DNA of 16,991 bases from Bacteroidia bacterium (GTDB taxonomy: Bacteria; Bacteroidota; Bacteroidia; Bacteroidales; Azobacteroidaceae): the NCBI GenBank assembly GCA_025999255.1, contig BNXB01000030.1, positions 1-16,991 of the forward strand, given 5' to 3'. The position numbers and the translations under genes are program-made. Shown here piece by piece: positions 8,110-16,873 of this stretch. Each line of letters opens with the position of its first letter. Position 1 is the stretch's first letter. A model generated the notes under the pieces. The model was given only the letters and a program-made list of their open reading frames with translations, made no database searches and was not told where the DNA came from.

Positions 8110-8261
8110 TAGTTTTTCAGAGAATTATTGCTACTGTCTGGTCGGGAGCCGATAGTTTTCTGAAAGATTATTATAATCCGGAAAATGACAAAAAGACCGA
8201 ATCGGATGCTGTTACATTGAAAAGATTAATGGAGGAATGTAAAAAGCGGAATTTAAATTAA
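8088..8261 (+). pseudogene. 3'-terminal remnant of an unidentified lost gene
   Basis: One + strand frame stays open from just after a stop at 8085-8087 to a TAA at 8259-8261 (57 codons) and reads like real protein: QRIIATVWSGADSFLKDYY from 8118, then an acidic and lysine-rich tail ending MEECKKRNLN. The only in-frame ATG is near the end, and no start lies upstream, so it cannot be expressed as it stands. It is probably the C-terminus of a gene that once preceded the SusC-like gene and was deleted when the regulator arrived or the locus rearranged (inference). I do not recognise the family. How much of the first ten or so codons belongs to the old gene is unclear. Confidence 0.5.
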
Positions 8262-8588
8262 TGTGAGTTCGATGTTTAGAGTGAAAATCAAAAATAATTC
8301 TTTATAATAGCATGTAATATATTCCAATTTTGTACGTAAAAGGTTTGATTTTATACATCGATAAAAAAACGAACTTTTTGTGTACAAATCTCTCCCTTTA
8401 CCTATCTGTAATATTCCGTTTTTTGTGTAATAATTATACATAATACTATTATTTGTTTTGAACGCAAAGGAAAAGTTTATTATTCACCCTCTAAAAAAAG
8501 TTGTCTATAGAAATTTGCTGATTAACTTTTAATCTTGATTACAAACGCTTAGAATCTAAATTCAAAAACATTTTAAAAGTAAAAATTT
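8262..8588 (+). promoter_or_regulatory. AT-rich leader and promoter region of the SusC/SusD operon
   Basis: About 330 nt without a credible gene. A promoter for the transport operon must lie here. The best match to the Bacteroides consensus is TTTG at 8422-8425, then 21 nt, then TATTATTTG at 8447-8455, which has one extra base inside the -7 element; it would give a leader of roughly 125 nt. TAATCTTG at 8530-8537 also resembles a -7 box but has no TTTG at the right distance. The two-part motif at 8530-8548 is described separately. No Shine-Dalgarno sequence precedes the ATG at 8589. Confidence 0.35.
8530..8548 (+). promoter_or_regulatory. Candidate operator, copy 2 of a two-part motif
   Basis: TAATCTT at 8530-8536, 3 nt, then TACAAACGC at 8540-8548, ending 40 nt before the SusC-like start codon. 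It matches the minus-strand reading of 310-330, where the two words are 5 nt apart. A 2-nt change in spacing is a weakness for a protein-binding site. It may be bound by the regulator at 5247-8045, but nothing in the sequence proves that. Confidence 0.35.
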
Positions 8589-11500
8589 ATGAAAAAAAGG
8601 TTGAGAATTTTCTCACTGTTAATGGTATTTTGCTTTGCGTCACTCTATGCGGTCGAAGAAAATACCGGGAACTTAAATCTATCGGAGACCCAACAATCTC
8701 CGGTTAAAATCACAGGTAAAGTAGTGGATGCCGGTACAGGTGAAACCTTGCTTGGCGTTAGTGTTGTGGAAAAAGGTACAAGTAATGGAATGTCCACAGA
8801 TTTGAACGGAAATTTTATATTAACGGTTGGTAAACCGGATGCCGTTCTGGAAGTTTCTTATCTCGGTTATACTCCCGTTTCGTTCAATTTGAACGGACGT
8901 AAAGAAGTGGTTATTCAAATGTCGGAAGATACTCAGATGCTCGACGAAGTAGTCGTTGTGGGTTACGGTATCCAGAAAAAAGTGAATCTGACCGGATCCG
9001 TGTCTGCCGTAAGCGGACAGGATATTGCATCGAAAGCGGCTACCGACGTACTCAGCGCCATGCAGGGACAAATGTCGGGCGTAGCCGTGTTGCGTAAAAG
9101 CGGACAACCTGGGGACGAAACGACAGGCCTGCGTATCCGTGGATTTTCTTCGGCAAACGAAGCCAACGCCCTTGTTCTTATTGATGGGGTTGAAGGTAGC
9201 CTGACAATGCTTAACGCCCAGGATATAGAATCCATATCGGTATTGAAGGACGCCGCCGCCGCTTCTATTTACGGAGCTAGGGCTGCCGGCGGTGTGGTGT
9301 TGGTGACAACCAAGAAAGGTGATTCCAATAAGTTGAGAATTTCCTATAACGGTTCGTTCGGCATCAATACGCCTGGCAATATGCCGCAACGTATGTCGCC
9401 TTGGGAAGAACAGAATTACATCAATCTGGCGCGTAATGCCGACCGTGGAGCTCCGGAACAAAATCCGGAAGCAACTTCATGGATAGGAAATCCTAATTAC
9501 AATTATTATCCGAATGGTACGCGCTGGACTTTCCACGGAAATACCAACTGGTTGGACGAAGGTACGAAAGACTATACTACGCAAACCACCCATTCCGCAT
9601 CGGTAACCGGAGGTCACGGAGCCACAAAGTATTATGCATCTATCGGTTATTATGCTAAGAACGGGATGTTGAAGTACGGTCCCGACGATTACAGCCGTTA
9701 TAATATGCGTGCCACTACGAGTACGGAAATGAACAAATATCTGGATTTGAATTTGCAAACTTCTTATGAAATGAGTAATGATAACCGGAATCCGGTGGGC
9801 CCTACATCTATTTTATCCCACTTATATAACGACCGTGGGCGACAGGCTATTTACCTGCCGGAAGAGGATACTAATTATACGAATAATCCTTTCAGTGCTG
9901 ATTTGCAGATGAATGTTATCGATGCAATGAAAAACGGTGGAACAGATGTGCGTCAAAACCAGTATTTTACCGGAAACCTTAATCTACATATCAAGAATGT
10001 AGTAAAAGGATTGACTCTGGACCTCAATGCTTCACGACGATCCGGGTTTTATAGCCGGGAAGCCGATTATCGTTTCCGTCAGAGTATGGGTCGTAACGGA
10101 GCTATTCGTAGCGGATATGAAATCAACAATCCCAACAGGGTTATCAAGACAAAAAATAACAGTTATCAGGATAAACTGGAAGCGTTGCTGAATTATAATG
10201 CGAGTATAGACCGGCATTCCTTCCATGTTTTAGCCGGAGCTTCTTACGAGCAATACCTCAAGGATGAAATATCGGCTACGGCGCGTAACCTCTTATCGAA
10301 CGACTTTTTCAGTTTTAATTATTATAATAATACCGAGCCTACGAATACGGTGCTTAGTGATGCTGTCCAGCCTTGGAAAATGGCTTCGTTATTCGGACGT
10401 GTGAATTATGATTTTGCAGGACGATACCTGTTGGAAGCCAATGTCCGTTACGATGGCAGTTCCCGCCTGGCTCCCGGTAATCGTTGGGGAGTATTTCCTT
10501 CGGCTTCTCTCGGATGGAGAGTGAGCGAAGAATCCTTCTTCGAACCGGTAAAACCTTATATGGATAATTTTAAAATACGTTTCTCCTGGGGACAACTCGG
10601 TAATAGTACGGTACTTAATAGTATGTATTATCCATATTTGGGTTTGATTTCCAATAAAACGGAAGATAGCGATACAAATATCCTGAGTGTGATGGGAAAT
10701 CCTGTCTACTATCAGAAGGCAATGGTGTCTGAAGACGTTACCTGGGAAACGTTGACTTCGACTGATATCGGTGTGGATCTGGGCTTCCTCAAAAATCGCT
10801 TGAATGTCACTGCCGATTACTATTGGAAAACCAATAATGACATGCTGGCGCAGTTGCGTGTCGGTAATATTGCCGGTGTTGTACAACTCCCATATCAGAA
10901 TGCAGGTAAAATGAAAATATGGGGTTGGGAAGCTTCTGTGGAATGGCGCGATAAAATAGGAAATGTTTCTTATCACATAAATTTCAATATCGATGACAGC
11001 CAGAATAAATTGGTAAGCTACGACGGAAATAATGTCATAAAAGCCGGGAAAGTGGACAGACTGGAAGGTTACGCCCTCAACACAATCTGGGGATACCAAA
11101 CCAACGGTTTCTGGAACAGCCGTGACGAGTACCTTGCATACAAGGCTGCTAATCCCGGTTACGAATCTTTCAACGACGCTAAGGTAAACGGCGGAGACGT
11201 TCGTTACCTGGCTCATGGAAATCCTGATCACACGATCGGTATTGGCGGCGGAACGCCTGAAAATTCGGGTGATTTGGTATATTTGGGAACTACCAACGGA
11301 CGCTATCTGTATGGAATCAATCTTGGTTTGGAATGGAATGGATTCGACTTTTCCTGTTTCTTCCAGGGGGTAGGTAAACGGAATTTCTTTATCGACTCTT
11401 ATACGCTTGCACCGCTGGGATATTCATACCAGATGCCATGGACGATTAATCTCGACTATTGGACGGAAGATAACAAGAATGCTATGTTTGCACGGCCTTA

Positions 11501-11765
11501 TGAAGGACAGACTTTCAATTATAATCCGGCTGATCGATGGGTACAGGATGGCGCTTATATCCGTCTAAAAGACATACAATTGGGATATACGATTCCGGTT
11601 TCGAAAAAAGTTATACAGCAGTTGCGTGTTTTTGTGAACGGGACAGACGTTTGGGAACACAGTAAAATGTTGAAAGTATTTGACCCTGAGGTCGGCGATA
11701 ATAAAAATACCGAGTACTATCCATTTTTCCGCACCTGGACAATGGGCGTTAACTTAACATTCTAA
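8589..11765 (+). CDS. SusC-like TonB-dependent outer-membrane transporter
   Basis: Imports oligosaccharide through the outer membrane using TonB energy, as the channel of a SusCD pair. Residues 1-21 are a signal peptide. A carboxypeptidase-regulatory-like domain spans about 38-112 (KITGKVVDAGTGETLLGVSV), followed by the TonB-box-like DEVVVVGYG at 119-127, the plug (about 128-245, with LRIRGFSSANEANALVLIDG at 181-200 and SISVLKDAAAASIYGARAAG at 215-234) and a beta-barrel to the C-terminal Phe of MGVNLTF, the usual outer-membrane assembly end. The stretch YDGSSRLAPGNRW near 620 is typical of SusC/RagA proteins. The 1,058-residue length is normal. Only 7 nt separate it from the SusD-like gene. 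Substrate cannot be read directly; the linked lyase and GH88 suggest uronate-containing oligosaccharides. Confidence 0.95.
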   Translation: MKKRLRIFSLLMVFCFASLYAVEENTGNLNLSETQQSPVKITGKVVDAGTGETLLGVSVVEKGTSNGMSTDLNGNFILTVGKPDAVLEVSYLGYTPVSFNLNGRKEVVIQMSEDTQMLDEVVVVGYGIQKKVNLTGSVSAVSGQDIASKAATDVLSAMQGQMSGVAVLRKSGQPGDETTGLRIRGFSSANEANALVLIDGVEGSLTMLNAQDIESISVLKDAAAASIYGARAAGGVVLVTTKKGDSNKLRISYNGSFGINTPGNMPQRMSPWEEQNYINLARNADRGAPEQNPEATSWIGNPNYNYYPNGTRWTFHGNTNWLDEGTKDYTTQTTHSASVTGGHGATKYYASIGYYAKNGMLKYGPDDYSRYNMRATTSTEMNKYLDLNLQTSYEMSNDNRNPVGPTSILSHLYNDRGRQAIYLPEEDTNYTNNPFSADLQMNVIDAMKNGGTDVRQNQYFTGNLNLHIKNVVKGLTLDLNASRRSGFYSREADYRFRQSMGRNGAIRSGYEINNPNRVIKTKNNSYQDKLEALLNYNASIDRHSFHVLAGASYEQYLKDEISATARNLLSNDFFSFNYYNNTEPTNTVLSDAVQPWKMASLFGRVNYDFAGRYLLEANVRYDGSSRLAPGNRWGVFPSASLGWRVSEESFFEPVKPYMDNFKIRFSWGQLGNSTVLNSMYYPYLGLISNKTEDSDTNILSVMGNPVYYQKAMVSEDVTWETLTSTDIGVDLGFLKNRLNVTADYYWKTNNDMLAQLRVGNIAGVVQLPYQNAGKMKIWGWEASVEWRDKIGNVSYHINFNIDDSQNKLVSYDGNNVIKAGKVDRLEGYALNTIWGYQTNGFWNSRDEYLAYKAANPGYESFNDAKVNGGDVRYLAHGNPDHTIGIGGGTPENSGDLVYLGTTNGRYLYGINLGLEWNGFDFSCFFQGVGKRNFFIDSYTLAPLGYSYQMPWTINLDYWTEDNKNAMFARPYEGQTFNYNPADRWVQDGAYIRLKDIQLGYTIPVSKKVIQQLRVFVNGTDVWEHSKMLKVFDPEVGDNKNTEYYPFFRTWTMGVNLTF

Positions 11766-11772
11766 AAAGAAA

Positions 11773-13566
11773 ATGAATATGAAGAAGATATTATTTTTAA
11801 GTATGATATGTATGGCAGCCGTTTTGACCGGTTGCGACGACTTGCTGGATGTTAAGCCGCAAACCGATTTGACGGACGATAACTTCTGGAAATCCGAAGC
11901 CGACCTGAAAGGAGCCTGCAACAGGTTGTACGAACAATTGTCTTTTGGAGGACATGATACCCGCGGCGATGACCAGTTTGGTAAAAACGCCAATGGTACC
12001 AGCGCAGGAAGCTGGACGGTTCCATCCGAAAGCGACGACGATTGGCGGAATCCATATCGGCGGATTTTTACCGCAAACAACATTATAGAAAAAGGCGCCA
12101 ATACGCCTGTTGATGAAAAGGTCCGCGATAAATATCTGGGCGAAGCCTATTTCTTCCGCGCCTATAATCATTTTGAACTGGTATGCAAGTACGGGGATGT
12201 TCCTTTGGTATTGAAAACTTTTACCAGTACCAGCGATCCTGATTTGGCGATGGGACGTACTCCTCGTGAAGAAGTGATACAACAATGTTATAAAGATCTG
12301 GAATTTGCTGCGGCTCATTTGCCTACCCGGGCCGATCTGCAAAGCGTTACCGATGAGTTTGCCCGTCGCAGGGTAACCCGTTCATCCGCTTTGGGATTGA
12401 TCGTTCGTGTCGGATTACATGAAGGTAGCATGCAAAAATACCACAATCTGGGTAATGAAGCTCAATGGAAAGCGCATTTACAGAAAAGTATCGACGCTTA
12501 TAACGCTTTGAAATCCGAAGGACATGCTTTGTATTCCAATTACCAGGCTTTGTTTTTTGATGAAAGTAACACTACGAATAAAGAAACGCTTTTTGCAAAA
12601 GCATACGGCCCTAACGGTGGTAGCGGCTCCGGTTATACCAATCATAGTTATTCGGGAGATTGTGAAGGAAGTTATGCAATCACTCGTACAATGATCGATA
12701 CATATCTTTATGCCGATGGTCTGCCGCGTGAAAAATCGCCTTTGGTGATTTCTCCCGAAACATCTTTTAATAACGTATTCGGTTATGAGGCTGATGGTGT
12801 GACTCCGGTTGCCGGAGGTAAAGGAGCGCGTGATCCGCGATTAGCCATGAGCATTTGGCGTATCAACGATCCTCAGGATAATGCAACAACTACATTGGTA
12901 GATGCAAAAATAGGCTGGATAAACAGTGGTAAAGGAGCGTACAAGCCTTTCGATCCTCAACGTCCATTGGGTTACCAGCAGAAAAAAGCTTTTAGTGGCG
13001 ATCGTTGGGGCGCCAGTAAAGATTATACCGACCGGATCATTATCCGTTGGGGAGAGGTGTTGATTGCCTATGCCGAGGCATTGTATGAATTGAATGGGGC
13101 TATCAGCGACGCTCAATTGGACGAAACGGTCAATGCATTGCGTACGAGAGCAGGGTTCAACGTAAAGCTGACCAACGCTTTCGTTACTTCCAATGGCTTG
13201 GATATGAAAGAAGAAATCCGGCGTGAACGCACGGTGGAATTGATGTCGGAAAACCGCCGTTATTCCGATATTATCCGTTGGAAAATTGCTGAAACGGTTC
13301 TCCCAAAAGCTATTATCGGAGCTAAATTTACAGCAGATGAGGCTTATAACGGTACTTCTCAGGCAGGTGATTCCCAATTTGTGCAATGGCTGACCAACAA
13401 CCAAGGACAGGTTTTCGGTACTTTTGTATATAGCGAACCAAATGTACGGTTGATAGAAAGGGCAGATACACGTCGTTTCAACGTTGCTAAAGATTATTAT
13501 TATCCGGTTCCTGTTTTCGAAATTGCACAATCCGGTGGAAATATCAAGCAAAATCCTGGATGGTAA
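11773..13566 (+). CDS. SusD/RagB-like glycan-binding surface lipoprotein
   Basis: Partner lid of the SusC-like channel that captures glycan at the cell surface. The lipoprotein signal ends in lipobox LTGC (Cys21), followed by DDLLD, a negatively charged start of the kind that favours surface export in Bacteroidetes. Family hallmarks: SEADLKGACNRLYEQLS near 36-52, the helical TPR segment YLGEAYFFRAYNHFELV near 120, RRERTVELMSENRRYSDIIRW near 482-502, and the C-terminal QNPGW ending. The 597-residue length is normal to slightly long. A second Met two codons in (11779) could equally be the start; both give the same mature protein. It is co-transcribed with the upstream SusC-like gene (7-nt gap) and the downstream lipoprotein. 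Confidence 0.95.
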   Translation: MNMKKILFLSMICMAAVLTGCDDLLDVKPQTDLTDDNFWKSEADLKGACNRLYEQLSFGGHDTRGDDQFGKNANGTSAGSWTVPSESDDDWRNPYRRIFTANNIIEKGANTPVDEKVRDKYLGEAYFFRAYNHFELVCKYGDVPLVLKTFTSTSDPDLAMGRTPREEVIQQCYKDLEFAAAHLPTRADLQSVTDEFARRRVTRSSALGLIVRVGLHEGSMQKYHNLGNEAQWKAHLQKSIDAYNALKSEGHALYSNYQALFFDESNTTNKETLFAKAYGPNGGSGSGYTNHSYSGDCEGSYAITRTMIDTYLYADGLPREKSPLVISPETSFNNVFGYEADGVTPVAGGKGARDPRLAMSIWRINDPQDNATTTLVDAKIGWINSGKGAYKPFDPQRPLGYQQKKAFSGDRWGASKDYTDRIIIRWGEVLIAYAEALYELNGAISDAQLDETVNALRTRAGFNVKLTNAFVTSNGLDMKEEIRRERTVELMSENRRYSDIIRWKIAETVLPKAIIGAKFTADEAYNGTSQAGDSQFVQWLTNNQGQVFGTFVYSEPNVRLIERADTRRFNVAKDYYYPVPVFEIAQSGGNIKQNPGW

Positions 13567-13595
13567 TCAGTAAAAATAAAACAAATTATTATCGT

Positions 13596-14228
13596 ATGAA
13601 AAAGATATTATATATATGTACAGCAATGTTTCTACTACTTGGTGTGACCAGTTGTGAGAAAGACAATGTTTGGGGCGACGGACTTCCCGAAATGGAACAT
13701 GTTTATTACGTCGGTTTCTATAAAACCAATGTCAATACGGATTACCTCAGTTATGAAATAGCAGCCGACGGTTTGGCCAGGTGGCGATTCGGATCATCGG
13801 CTACGGCGGGTACATGGGCCAATACGAGCGAAGTGAATGTCACTGGCCCGATTCCGTTGCAATTCCACAGCGAACGGGTACGTACCTATAATCCGGTCAA
13901 TTATTTCTGGGTAACTAATAATGGTACATCCTCCACTCTGACGGCGGGTAAGGATTATAGTGTAACGACCGAAAGCGGTGCAACGATCACACCCGATGCA
14001 CAGGGTGCGTATTCAGTCACATGGGAACAGGCAAAGAAAGGAATTCAGAATATTAAAATCAAACGCCTGTCTTCGGTCAAAGGTTCGTTGAAAGTGAATG
14101 TCTTAGATCCGGCTAAAGGTACGCCCAATGCAAGCGATATTACCACTACGGTGAATAATCATACCAATGATTATGAAATACGCGGATTCACGTTCGACTA
14201 TAATAAGGTAACAGTTACATTTAATTAA
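13596..14228 (+). CDS. Small lipoprotein in the SusE position, probable surface glycan-binding protein
   Basis: The start at 13596 gives a clean lipoprotein signal, MKKILYICTAMFLLLGVTSC, with the lipidated residue Cys20, followed by EKD. A longer start at 13560 would overlap the SusD-like stop and put 12 polar residues before the signal, so it is less likely. The mature part is about 190 residues, rich in Thr, Asn, Tyr and beta-strand patterns, probably two small beta-sandwich units (about 25-130 and 130-210). Notable pieces are PLQFHSERVRTYNPVNYFWV and the segment WEQAKKGIQNIKIK. I cannot assign a family with certainty; its place last in a SusCD operon suggests a surface glycan-binding accessory like SusE/SusF. 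No enzymatic motif is visible. Confidence 0.75.
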   Translation: MKKILYICTAMFLLLGVTSCEKDNVWGDGLPEMEHVYYVGFYKTNVNTDYLSYEIAADGLARWRFGSSATAGTWANTSEVNVTGPIPLQFHSERVRTYNPVNYFWVTNNGTSSTLTAGKDYSVTTESGATITPDAQGAYSVTWEQAKKGIQNIKIKRLSSVKGSLKVNVLDPAKGTPNASDITTTVNNHTNDYEIRGFTFDYNKVTVTFN

Positions 14229-14260
14229 TAGGCGTTATTACCCGATAGAGGGGGCTAATC

Positions 14261-14299
14261 AATTCCGGCGTAATCATTTTTATGATACGCCGGAATTTT
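14261..14299 (+). terminator. Strong hairpin terminator after the SusC/SusD operon
   Basis: AATTCCGGCGTA-A-TCAT (14261-14277) pairs with ATGATACGCCGGAATT (14282-14297): a 16-bp stem with one bulged A and a TTTT loop, followed by a short T run. It lies 32 nt after the last PUL gene and 37 nt before the end of convergent nrdJ. The T run is on the + strand side, so it mainly serves the PUL operon, though the stem may also act on the opposite transcript. Confidence 0.85.
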
Positions 14300-14335
14300 C
14301 TTGAAAATAGTGTTTGTATTTGTATTTCAGTGGTG

Positions 14336-16873
14336 TTACCCACATTTTGAGGTGCCGCAACTGGTACAGGTCAGACATCCTTCCTGATAAACCAGGGATT
14401 CGTTTCCGCAGTTCGGACATTTTTGCCCTTTTAATTCCAAACCTTCCAATACATACTTTTTCAAAGCGCGTTCCACTCCGTTTTTCCAGGTATTGATAGA
14501 TTCGTCGTTTAATTCCAATCCTTGTACAAGCTTTATTACCTGGTCGATTGGCATTCCATATCTCAATACGCCTGAAATCAATTTGGCATAATTCCAGTAT
14601 TCCGGGTCGAACTTATCGGACAGACCCTCGATTGTCGTTTTGTATCCGCGTTTGTTCGTATATTGGAAGTCATATCGTTTATTTCCGTGTTCGTCCACGT
14701 TTTTGATAATCCATCCTTTGTTCAGGTTCTTAGGAAGGAAAATACCTTCGTCCTCATCGTTAATCCCTGTAAAGATTTCATACGGACGATCGTTTACCAA
14801 TCCGATAAAAGCAATCCATTTTTCTTTGTTATTCTGGAATTTGACGATATCGGCTTCGAGTTCGCGAGGACGTTTGGCCAGAATAACAGGTGTTTCGATA
14901 CAGTTACAATCCTTGCGTTTTTTCTCCTCGGTAGAAAGTAATACTCCGCTTCTGGAACCGTCGCGATAGACCGTACATCCTTTACATCCCGATTTCCAGG
15001 CTTCGATATACAATTTCCCGACTAATTCCTCGTCCACGTCGGCAGGCAGATTGATGGTGACGCTGATGGAATGATCCACCCATTTTTGTACTCTTCCCTG
15101 CATCCGGACTTTCTGTAACCAATCCACATCATTAGAAGTTGCTTTGTAATAAGGAGATTTGGCGATTAATTCATCAAGTTCTTCCTGAGTATATTTTTTA
15201 GCTGTGGGATATCCGTTAGCTTCCATCCAGGTTACAAATTTATGGTGGAATACAACAAACTCTTCCCACGTATCGCCCGTTTCATCTATGAAATCCACTT
15301 TTACCGAGGTATCATTCGGATTGACCTTGCGTCGGCGTTTGTAAACCGGAAGGAACACCGGTTCGATACCGGAAGTGGTTTGGGTCATCAGGCTGGTGGT
15401 TCCTGTCGGAGCAATTGTCAGACATGCGATGTTCCGGCGACCATATTTTTTCATGTCTTTATAAAGTTGAGGATCTGCTTCTTTCAGACGTTGGATAAAC
15501 GGATTTCCGTCTTCCCGTTTAGCATCGAATATTTCGAATGTTCCACGTTCTTTAGCCATATTTACAGATGAAGTATAAGCTGCTATAGCTAATATTTTAT
15601 GCAAATCTTCTGAAAATTGGGTTGCTTCTTCTGTTCCGTATCTTAATCCCAAAGCGGCAAGCATATCTCCTTCTGCAGTGATTCCCACTCCTGTGCGGCG
15701 TCCCTGAAGCGTTTTATGACGTATTTTCTGCCATAAAGCCCTTTCGGATGATTTAACTTCTTCATTTTCGGGGTCGGAATTTATTTTCGATAATATTTGG
15801 TCGATTTTTTCGGTTTCCAAGTCAATAATGTCATCCATAATTCGTTGTGCCAGAACGACATGTTTCTTGAATAAATCGAAATCAAAATAAGTATCTTTAG
15901 TGAATGGATTGATTACATAAGAATACAGATTGATGGCCAACAGACGGCAACTATCGTACGGACAAAGCGGAATTTCTCCGCAAGGATTTGTCGAAACCGT
16001 ACGGAATCCCAGATCTGCATAGCAATCTGGAACGGATTCCCTCAGGATGGTATCCCAAAAAAGGACTCCCGGTTCGGCCGATTTCCATGCATTGTGTACA
16101 ATTTTTTTCCATAATGCGCCCGCATCGGTTTCCTTGACAAACCAGGGCTCTTCCGAATGAGTCGGATATTGTTGATAGTAAGGAAGTTCATTGATAGCAC
16201 AGTTCATGAATGCGTCGTCTATTTTTACGGAAACGTTGGCTCCGGTTACCTTACCTTCCGTCATTTTTGCATCAATAAAGGATTCCGAATCCGGATGCTG
16301 GATGGATACGCTCAACATCAACGCTCCACGACGACCATCCTGTGCTACTTCACGCGTAGAATTGGAATAACGTTCCATAAACGGTACCAGACCGGTGGAA
16401 GTCAAAGCCGAATTCTTAACCGGAGAACCTTTAGGACGAATGTGGGATAAATCATGTCCGACACCTCCCCGGCGCTTCATCAATTGTACCTGTTCTTCAT
16501 CGATACGGATAATTGCACCATATGAATCAGCCTGACCGTCCATACCAATCACAAAACAATTGGAAAGGGACGCTATCTGGAAATCATTACCTATACCGGT
16601 CATCGGACTGCCTTGCGGAACAATGTATCTGAATTTATCAAATAATTCGAAAAGTTCTTCTTTAGATAACGGATTGGCATAGTTCGCTTCGATACGGGCT
16701 ATTTCATTGGCTAATCTCCAGTGCATATCCACCGGAGTTTTTTCAAAGATGTTTCCGAAAGCATCTTTTAAAGCATATTTATTAACGAATACTTTTGCGG
16801 CCAGTTCATCGCCGGTGAAGTAATCTAGGGAAGCCTGGTAAGCTTCATCAAAAGTGTAACTTTTTCTTTCCAC
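14336..16873 (-). CDS. nrdJ: Adenosylcobalamin-dependent (class II) ribonucleoside reductase
   Basis: Converts ribonucleotides to deoxyribonucleotides in the cytoplasm with a radical generated from adenosylcobalamin, so it works with or without oxygen. Visible motifs in the 845-residue protein: SNCF with active-site Cys106; the radical-site loop NPCGE with N296, C298 and E300; APTGTTSLM near 488-496; KSGCKGCTVYRDGSRSG near 627-643, characteristic of B12-dependent enzymes; a TSCPD-type region about 665-790; and a C-terminal Cys cluster (C819, C822, C833, C836, C839, C844) that likely binds zinc and relays reducing power. There is no separate small-subunit gene nearby, as expected for class II. 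The gene is convergent with the PUL and functionally unrelated to it. No cobalamin riboswitch is evident in the 118 nt of upstream sequence available. Confidence 0.95.
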   Translation of the reverse strand: MERKSYTFDEAYQASLDYFTGDELAAKVFVNKYALKDAFGNIFEKTPVDMHWRLANEIARIEANYANPLSKEELFELFDKFRYIVPQGSPMTGIGNDFQIASLSNCFVIGMDGQADSYGAIIRIDEEQVQLMKRRGGVGHDLSHIRPKGSPVKNSALTSTGLVPFMERYSNSTREVAQDGRRGALMLSVSIQHPDSESFIDAKMTEGKVTGANVSVKIDDAFMNCAINELPYYQQYPTHSEEPWFVKETDAGALWKKIVHNAWKSAEPGVLFWDTILRESVPDCYADLGFRTVSTNPCGEIPLCPYDSCRLLAINLYSYVINPFTKDTYFDFDLFKKHVVLAQRIMDDIIDLETEKIDQILSKINSDPENEEVKSSERALWQKIRHKTLQGRRTGVGITAEGDMLAALGLRYGTEEATQFSEDLHKILAIAAYTSSVNMAKERGTFEIFDAKREDGNPFIQRLKEADPQLYKDMKKYGRRNIACLTIAPTGTTSLMTQTTSGIEPVFLPVYKRRRKVNPNDTSVKVDFIDETGDTWEEFVVFHHKFVTWMEANGYPTAKKYTQEELDELIAKSPYYKATSNDVDWLQKVRMQGRVQKWVDHSISVTINLPADVDEELVGKLYIEAWKSGCKGCTVYRDGSRSGVLLSTEEKKRKDCNCIETPVILAKRPRELEADIVKFQNNKEKWIAFIGLVNDRPYEIFTGINDEDEGIFLPKNLNKGWIIKNVDEHGNKRYDFQYTNKRGYKTTIEGLSDKFDPEYWNYAKLISGVLRYGMPIDQVIKLVQGLELNDESINTWKNGVERALKKYVLEGLELKGQKCPNCGNESLVYQEGCLTCTSCGTSKCG

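Noticed and set aside
8329..8388. Inverted repeat TTTGTAC / GTACAAA with centres about five helical turns apart
   Set aside because: Seven-base inverted repeats are expected several times by chance in about 330 nt of such AT-rich DNA; there is no second copy before the lyase operon.
8253..8441. 62-codon minus-strand frame in the leader before the SusC-like gene
   Set aside because: Composition follows the AT-rich DNA, no recognisable motif and no promoter; unlike the 8088-8261 remnant it does not read like protein.
8351..8441. Repeated words TTTTTGTGTA (8375-8384, 8420-8429) and TTATACAT (8351-8358, 8434-8441)
   Set aside because: With this base composition a 10-base A/T/G repeat is roughly expected once by chance, and the spacing of the words is not consistent between copies.
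8820..9461. Long open frame on the minus strand (213 codons) opposite the SusC-like gene
   Set aside because: It lies wholly inside a well-supported transporter gene, has no recognisable domain and is His/Arg/Ile-rich like a typical antisense shadow.
10389..11231. Long open frame on the minus strand (280 codons) opposite the SusC-like gene
   Set aside because: Same reasons: inside a clear gene, Ile/His-rich and with no motif.
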